Positions 57,601 to 64,000 of a stretch of DNA of 64,000 nt are shown here, one piece after another (the stretch's first letter is position 1; each line of letters begins with the position of its first letter). A model generated the notes under the pieces. The model saw only the letters and a program-made list of their open reading frames with translations. It searched no databases and was not told the origin of the DNA. The position numbers and the translations under genes were made by a program. This stretch comes from Apiosordaria backusii (lineage: Eukaryota > Ascomycota > Sordariomycetes > Sordariales > Lasiosphaeriaceae): positions 62,001-126,000 of the forward strand of contig JAUKTV010000022.1 of assembly GCA_030549205.1 (NCBI GenBank), given 5' to 3'.

Positions 57601-57897
57601 CTGAAGAATGAGCAACTTACCGTCGTCCAAAGTGTTTTCCACACCTGGGCCACTCGCAAGAAAAGGGCTTTTCCTTGGTATGAGTCCTTTCGTGCCTCTG
57701 AACATGTTCCACGCGCCTAATTCAGAAGGTAATGTAAGTCAATATGCGACATTCCTAGGTCGTGGGTGGAAAGGTACCAACCTGAAGCATTTACTACAGT
57801 ACTTGCACGGCAGCGTCTTGGGCTTCTGCTGCCGGGTTTCCCCATTCTCTTCGGCAGTGGCAGGGGCGGGAGCCTCGATGGATTGTAGGGGGCGCAT
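54606..57897 (-). CDS. C2H2 zinc-finger transcription factor with fungal_trans domain
   Basis: Five exons on the minus strand: 57897-57782, 57716-57621, 57289-56108, 56058-55115 and 55054-54606, giving 928 residues. Two C2H2 fingers lie at about 31-85. Finger 1 is CKYCSKCFRRVEHVQRHERTH, given here as C-x2-C-x12-H-x3-H in two pieces around exon 1/2. Finger 2 is CEWPRCGKHFGRR joined to DLLSRHHKLVH across exon 2/3. The middle is Gln/Pro-rich. The fungal transcription factor regulatory domain (about 340-750) starts near FPSRHTLNRFLEGYISGFHEHLPFLH. This pairing is typical of Klf1-like fungal regulators, which act in the nucleus; the target genes are unknown. Intron 4 is 60 nt and in frame, so a retained form would still be translated. 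The start at 57897 is the first ATG of the finger exon; an earlier start is possible because the frame stays open upstream. Confidence 0.87.
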
Positions 57898-60800
57898 GGC
57901 GTAAGGGAAGGTTTCCTGGCGTAATTGGGGTATCAGAAGGACGTGGGTGGTGAGGTACAGAGAGCTTGTACCGCACAGCAGGCCCAGTGGAGAGAGAGGA
58001 GAAAGCCACAAAGGCTGGAGTGTGGGGGAAGGGGGAAGAAGGGGGGCAAATGGGAAGGGGGAGCTGGGGCCAAATAGACGACGACGAGGCCAAGCAATGC
58101 TTTTAGATTTGCGGGGTGCCGTGTCTGTGTCGGCGTGAGGGGACAGGAATGGGTGGCCGGATCTGGATCGGGATCAAGCAGCACAAGACATGCTTGGTTG
58201 CTTGGGTTCTGTTGCTTGTGTGGTCTCGGTATGATATCAACCAGGCGTTTTCCCCTGAATCCTGACTGGTTGCCTGTTGGCTGCCGCCCTTTGGTCCCTG
58301 ATAACAACCACTCTCAATCCCAAAGACAGTCGGGCAAGCTCGTTGTTTTCGCTGATGAGCTTTTGGAGCAGCCCGACGTCAGATGACGACAAAGACACAA
58401 GCCCAGCTGGGAATTGTTCCGCAGTATTGCGGGGGTGGGTGAGAGTCGAATTGTGATGGAAGCGGTAGACTGACTCGTTTGTTGACTAAATCCTCGCTGG
58501 TGCGGTCCAAGATCGGATAAATGTGAATTGTCAATATTGCTGCGGGCGTCGAAGCGCCGTGCGGGCAGCAATTGTTGGAATTTCGCAAGGCAGATGGATG
58601 GGTAAGGTAGAGAGAAATGGCGACTTGGTTGGAGAGACGTGGAGAGAGACACTGAAGCGGAGAAAAGAGACACAAACAACGATGGGGAAGATCAGGCCCA
58701 GGAACAAGCAAGCGAAGCAGGGGCCGGAGAGGTGCGTTTTCCAGCGCCAACAAAAAACGCGGAGGCGGGGAAAAAGAGGGACTCGGTAGTCGGAAGAAAC
58801 GGAGTGTGGGGAGCTGCAAAGAGGAGAAAAAAGAGGAGCAAGACGCGACCAGCTTCCATTTTCTGGCTCCTCTTTCAGCGACTCGAGTGACATAAGCAAG
58901 GCTTGTGAATGTCAAGTGGTACATGTCAAAGCAGCATCTATTTTGACAATACATGGCATGACATAAATATGTCAGCTAGGTAAGCTATAGCTACAGCTAC
59001 AGGTGCTACAGGCATCACCAGACTTCAGACTTGTCAAGCATCTGGTACCTAGCTCAGGATGACGGCATCTTTCAGCCCAGAACGGCTGGAAGTTGTTTTG
59101 CGGGACAACAAATCCAGGCTCCAAATCATGCGGGCACTGAAATAATAATCTGGGGAAATGTGGGTGTTTGGTGCGCGTGATGGCCTGTGCCCTCTTTCAT
59201 CTCCGCATGGAGCATTGACCACGAGATGAGGTGTGGGGTGGACCTTGCACAGCTGCCAAGATTCTTGACCCACTGTACCACAGTAGCCCCGCGACGCCAT
59301 CTCAACTCATCATCCACCCAATCTTTCTGGAATATCTCCATTGGTGACAGAACAAGCCTTCCGTTTCTCTCTCGCCATCGTTTTTGGTTCCGATGCCCAG
59401 ACACGCCCATTTTGTCGTGAGCAGCCACAAGCGACAGACCTCCTTCTTTCCAGCGGATCTTGCAATCTCAGACTGAGGGTTGCTCTGCATATAATGCCTA
59501 CACTACGTCAATCTTTCCCAACAAACCCTTTGCTTGGTCATCATGCAGCGAGCCACCGGCAACAGACCGCATGAACGCTTTGCTCTGTACGCCAATACAT
59601 CATGACAGTCCCATTGACGGTACCATCGACGGGGAAAAGAGCCGAGCTTTGTCTGTGTTACACTAGAAAGCGGGGTGCAGCTCAACCACAAACACCTGAA
59701 AATCACGGAACCGAGGAACCGTTTTCCAACCTGCTGGTCAATGTTCGGAACCCAAAGTTCACGAGTCTTGCCCGGGAATGGGTTGAGATATGTCCGAACA
59801 AAGCAGCTTATTTCCAGAGATATCCGCCAGCCAAAACCAGTACGGCATGACACACAATGTCGGCGAAAGCATCATCAGCTTCAACTTTCACATGATAATC
59901 TTCGGACCACCTCTCCCCCATGATCACCAGCGTTCACGGACGCGGAGTAGCCTCGACGTAAGGAGGTGTTGGAGGTGTGGAGGCGGGCGCCACTTTGGGG
60001 AAACGCTTGGAGAATTACACCCCTGTCAGCCCCCAGGCGGGGGGGAGTTTTATTAGTGCGGGGCCCCGCGAAATCGGTTCGCAAAATGCGGAGAACGGGA
60101 GGGAGACTTGGATGTGTCTGGCCTGGTGGGTGGGATGGCGTTGGACGGGATGAAGTCTTCATCAACTTCACCGCCTTTCACGTCTGATTATGGTACGGAG
60201 CATGAAATACCGTCGCTCTTCCCGTCTCTGGTTTATCTTGCAGCATTAGACGCCCTGGAACGGTCCCTGTCTTTAATTTCTGCGCCAGTCACGGTTAACG
60301 ACGAGAAACTTTCTTCCTTCCGACCACCTGAGAGTTCCATGGCCAAGAAACCGACTCGCAATGAAAAGACGCAAGGGAAAAAAGATATTGCCGGTTGTCC
60401 GCCCGGCCTTGGCTATGTCGGCTTAGTTGAAGGAGGCCGGTGTTGATTCGACACGTTCAGATCAGCAAGACGCACATAAATACTTGGACAGACTACTGCA
60501 CGACTCTTGATGACGGCAACAAGAGGGCACCCGGGTGTGTGGGGGTTGAAGTCCGGGGAAGCTGCACCGATATTGACATCTCGACATCTCGCCTACACCC
60601 GACGTTTTCCTCAGGTATTGAGCCTACTACCACATCCAATATGTCGCCTGCGTATCTGCAAATAGGCAAAATACACAGGGTCTGGGGCGGCCCAAAGCCT
60701 ACCTGCCTGCCGCCGCCGGGCGTGTCCCGATTGTCGTCAGATTTGTGAGAGTTTCCCGACCTCACTGGTGGTGGTGTATTCATGATGTGACGGGTCCTTT

Positions 60801-62743
60801 CTCAGGGCTTGTGACACTCTTCAGAACACAGACCTCTTCTTCCCCCACAGGTTGCTCGGCATCCAGAGCCCGAGGGCCTGAGGGGCTACTTGTTCACCAT
60901 AGATTGATGCCCAAGCTCCTGTGTTTCTTGAGAGGGGAAAATACGCTAACTACCGACTTACAAAATGGAGTCACCATCACGCACAACACCATCTCTGGCG
61001 GCCTGATCACATTCCCCTCACGATATAGATGACAGGATGCATCCCTTTCGGTGTTTACTTTCATCACGCGACAAGCCTGATATTGGGACGCGAATGGCCG
61101 TGGGGTTATCCGAAATCGGATTCAAGTGTGTGTAGTCGAATGGATCTTCAACAGCCCTAACATGGTGATTTCGGGGACCCGTCGGCCTCTGGGGCTCTCT
61201 GAATTTTGTTTACGTTGTGGACGCATATACAAAAGCTCAGTTTAAGAGACACTGCGCTTGCATCAGCACTGGCGCCTTCGAAATGTCACTAGCACCAGAC
61301 AGCTGGGCAGCGCCTTAGATGGAGGAGCGGGCATATTAGGGTTTCGGCGGATGACCTAATCGAGAATCAGTACTCGTCTTCACAAGCAAGCCATGTGGAA
61401 ATATGTCTCGCACCATCTCCGATCGAAACGTAAGCCTCTGTCTGCCAGATCCACCATCGATAGTCCACACGAGTCGGGGATGACAAAGCCACTGGGAGTA
61501 TTCCGGCCGCGAATCTGAAATATCATGTCTCAGGAGACCCGCGAGGTCACTCGAGCAGTTTAACAACTGCTCAGTAGGAATTTGATGCAGAAAAGCTGGC
61601 AGGCAGTGATCAGTTGGTGTAACACTCCCAAGTAACTTTACCTACTAATTGTGCTACCTTACTGACTGGGCAAGCTACCTTGGACAGGTCAGACGTAACC
61701 AAAAACACACTCTTAGCTCCTTGAAAAAGGGCCTTTGATCGACTTCTCACAGGTCTGTTATGGGTCACCCGGGGCGTTCTGGCTGGTAGTATCCGGCCTT
61801 ATTTCTTGCATTCACGTTCGTCTCTAGTTGGGAAGTTCGGCCGGCCGAGCGAATCAGATGCTGCGACCCACTCCAGGAGGCAGTATTCGACCCCTTCATC
61901 TAGTTGAATCTCTCCCGTCATGCCCTTTCTTTAACCCCAGACCATTCGCTTCTTTCCGCATTTTCGCCGCGCCTGCCTTGGGAGGTCCGGAGCATATTAT
62001 GCTTGGGCCGAGACAGATCCACATCACAGGATGCCATGACCTCGCTCACCTGCTATCATTCCCACCACCTCGAGCTGCGAGAGGCGCCATACTCGAGTGA
62101 GCTGTCGCTTTTTATTTCTGTTCACTGACACGCACACTTGGTAATAAACTCTATTGTCAAGCATAACTTGTTCACGCGGCAGTTGCGACGATTTATGTGC
62201 CCCGGTATGGCGGACGGGGCGGACGATGCCGAGCCGGATCATGACCAGGAATTCTATCCAATTGTCCGACCCCATTCTCACTCCTTGGACAGGTGCCAGT
62301 ATCAAAGTTCCCCAGACATCATCGAAAAAATATCACCGAGTACTACTCCGGGGTTAATGCTTGTTTCTGGCATATAGGCCGTGATATGCCCGGCGTCCGC
62401 TTGCCTGTTCACTCGGGATCGGATCGTGGTAGTAACCTCACATTGCACCTGATGGCAGGACTGAATCTTGGCTTGCTGTGAAGGTGATCGTTACATGACA
62501 CAGTCGCCAAGTAGGGTTGGGAATAAACTTCACCAAGAAATACAGACACATGTTGCTTCTCCGCCATTCCGTGTGCCCACCCCTAGCGTCGTTGCTTTGG
62601 TCTTGGTGTTGGAACACAACATCGTCACTCTTCGTCTTTCCCACCACCTTGGAAGCATGCACGTGTACGTAGTGTTTTGTTTCATGGGCCAGCCAGACCA
62701 GGTTGGTTGTGTGTCTTGCCCCGACTCCCCGGAATGTTGAAGG
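57898..62743. other. Gene-free interval between the C2H2 and GH55 genes
   Basis: Nearly 5 kb without a convincing gene. It holds divergent upstream regions of the transcription factor (minus) and the glucanase (plus). A small set of TAGG-like motifs and a tandem agctac(a) stretch lie near 58975-59010. Frames of 80-190 codons are open on both strands at 58.3-58.9 kb but are low complexity and overlap one another. Confidence 0.45.
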
Positions 62744-62749
62744 TATAAG
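62744..62749 (+). promoter_or_regulatory. TATA-like box of the GH55 gene
   Basis: The sequence tataag lies about 190 bp before the ATG at 62936 in an otherwise GC-rich stretch. The assignment rests on motif and spacing only. Confidence 0.4.
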
Positions 62750-62935
62750 TATCCCTGGAACAGACCAGTCGGGGAATGACGAGAAACAAGGTTTCACTTT
62801 TCCCAACCACGGCACCCAGCCTCTGTGGACACATACAAAAGTCAAACGGAAGCAAGGGAAAAGGCTCTGAGCCGGTTCCGTAACCTTCTTTTCACTTTTC
62901 GACCACGCATCGGTGGACGATAGGTGTTGCTTGTC

Positions 62936-64000
62936 ATGCGTTTCAGCTCGTTGTTGGTGGCCGTGGCCACCGCTGCCTCGACAGCACAGGCTTACTGGCT
63001 TGCGGATATGCCTCGTGAGCACTTTTTATCTTGATGGCTGAGGGTGGCTGCTGACATGTGAGGTAGATCGAGGGATTGCGCCCTTCGCTCAGGCCAACTA
63101 TCCAGTCTTTCGCAATGTGAGGGACTACGGCGCTAGAGGTAAGACTTTCCGGAGTTACCACAGGAGATAGAGCGAGAGTTAATTGATGCCAATGGGCTAC
63201 AGGTGACGGAAGAACCGATGATACCGCTGCTATCAATGCCGCTATCAATGCTGGGAATCCTTGCAACAGGGGATGTGTAAGTCCACCTGGGCCGGGACAA
63301 TGGCTTTGAGGGCATAACGCTGACACACGAAAGACATCGACGACCACCACACCTGGAATCGTTTACTTTCCGGCCGGTACCTACCTCATCTCGTCCTCGA
63401 TTCTTCCAGCCTATTTCACACACCTTGTCGGCGATGCTTCCTCTCCACCAACGCTCAAGGCCACGGCCAACTTTCAAGGGTTCGGACTGATTGATGGCAA
63501 CCCGTATTACACCGATGTGCTTAACTGGAAGGCTGTCAATGTCTTCTTCCGCCAGGTCCGCAACTTTGTGATTGATACCACTGCTATTCCCCCAGGAACG
63601 GCAGCGACGGGCATGCACTGGCCCACATCTCAGGCGACCAGTCTGCAGAACATTGTCTTCAATATGCCAACCACACCGGACGTTGTCCACGTTGGTCTGT
63701 TTATTGAGGAGGGCAGTGGAGGCATGATTGCCGACTTGACGTTCAACGGTGGTGCCGCCGGCGCCAGCATGGGCAATCAGCAGTACACCATGCGGAACTT
63801 GAGGTTCAACAACTGCAAAACTGCCATCATCCAAATCTGGAACTGGGGCTGGACCTACCATGGATTGTCCATCAACAACTGTGGTGTTGGAATTGACCTC
63901 TCAGCTGGTGGTTCCAACAACATTGCAGTCGGCTCAGTCACCCTCTTTGACAGCACCTTCACCAACACTCCCATCGCCATCAAGACAGCCTGGACTCCCT
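62936..64000 (+). CDS. Secreted GH55 exo-beta-1,3-glucanase, 3' end outside window
   Basis: Exons 62936-63014, 63067-63138, 63203-63276 and from 63334 to the window edge; the gene is cut off after about 297 codons. Residues 1-19 (MRFSSLLVAVATAASTAQA) are a signal peptide, so the enzyme is secreted. Glycoside hydrolase family 55 enzymes cut glucose from the end of beta-1,3-glucans and use two pectate-lyase-like beta-helices. The first is recognised by YPVFRNVRDYGARGDG, TDDTAAINAAI, IVYFPAGTYLISSSI, and the long run of helix coils with GMHWPTSQATSLQNIVFNM and GGMIADLTFNGG. Each intron junction rebuilds this family pattern. The expected full length is about 750-950 residues, so most of the second half is outside the window. 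A role in plant or fungal wall glucan digestion or self-wall turnover is inferred from the family. Confidence 0.92.

Noticed and set aside
58379..58954. 191-codon minus-strand frame
   Set aside because: It is Ser/Pro/Leu-rich low-complexity sequence overlapped by frames on the other strand, with no domain or splice support.
1..64000. CRISPR arrays, intact transposons or a secondary-metabolite cluster
   Set aside because: No regular direct repeats with spacers, no terminal repeats with transposase, and no polyketide or peptide synthase genes are present. The P450 and LaeA-like genes are too far apart and lack core enzymes.

Overview
The window comes from a filamentous ascomycete, most likely a sordariomycete close to the Sordariales. 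This rests on the genes themselves. They are intron-rich, with 32 introns inferred here, most of them short with GT-AG ends. They prefer C-ending codons, and several proteins have a typical Pezizomycotina form: Atg13 with a long disordered tail, Hse1 with a P/Q-rich tail, a C2H2 plus fungal_trans factor, a LaeA-like methyltransferase and a GH55 glucanase. I cannot name the genus from sequence alone.

Layout. 0.7-9.2 kb: a LaeA-like methyltransferase (+), a coiled-coil protein of unknown function (+) and a WD40 protein (-). 9.2-20.5 kb: about 11 kb with no convincing gene, scattered TAGG/CCTA motifs and AT-rich stretches, ending in the promoter of the gluconeogenic PEP carboxykinase gene (+, 20.5-22.9 kb). 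23.6-29.9 kb is dense: a cytochrome P450 (-) divergent from a membrane-anchored methyltransferase-like protein (+), then a centrin (-) divergent from a BUD22-family ribosome biogenesis protein (+). 30.4-32.8 kb: a large F-box-like protein (-). 35.2-41.9 kb: the ESCRT-0 subunit Hse1 (-) and the autophagy initiator Atg13 (-). 45.0-50.0 kb: an ankyrin-RCC1-BTB-BTB protein (-), divergent from a mitochondrial 2-oxodicarboxylate carrier (+, 51.2-52.5 kb). 54.6-57.9 kb: a C2H2 transcription factor (-). After another 5 kb gene-free stretch, a secreted GH55 exo-beta-1,3-glucanase (+) runs off the right edge. Two identical tRNA-Thr(AGU) genes lie on the minus strand, 18.7 kb apart.

The genes are mostly unrelated housekeeping, trafficking and metabolic functions. 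There is no secondary-metabolite cluster, CRISPR-like array or intact transposon.

The most notable signals are: (i) three conserved genes each broken by one base at a short G/C run, which suggests consensus error, although one site also happens to match a -1 slippery heptamer; (ii) three GC-AG introns out of 32, well above the usual share of about one per cent; (iii) an 11-nt micro-exon in the carrier gene; (iv) a dispersed, often palindromic TAGG/CCTA motif found only outside coding sequence; (v) an unusually long third intron in the PEP carboxykinase gene.
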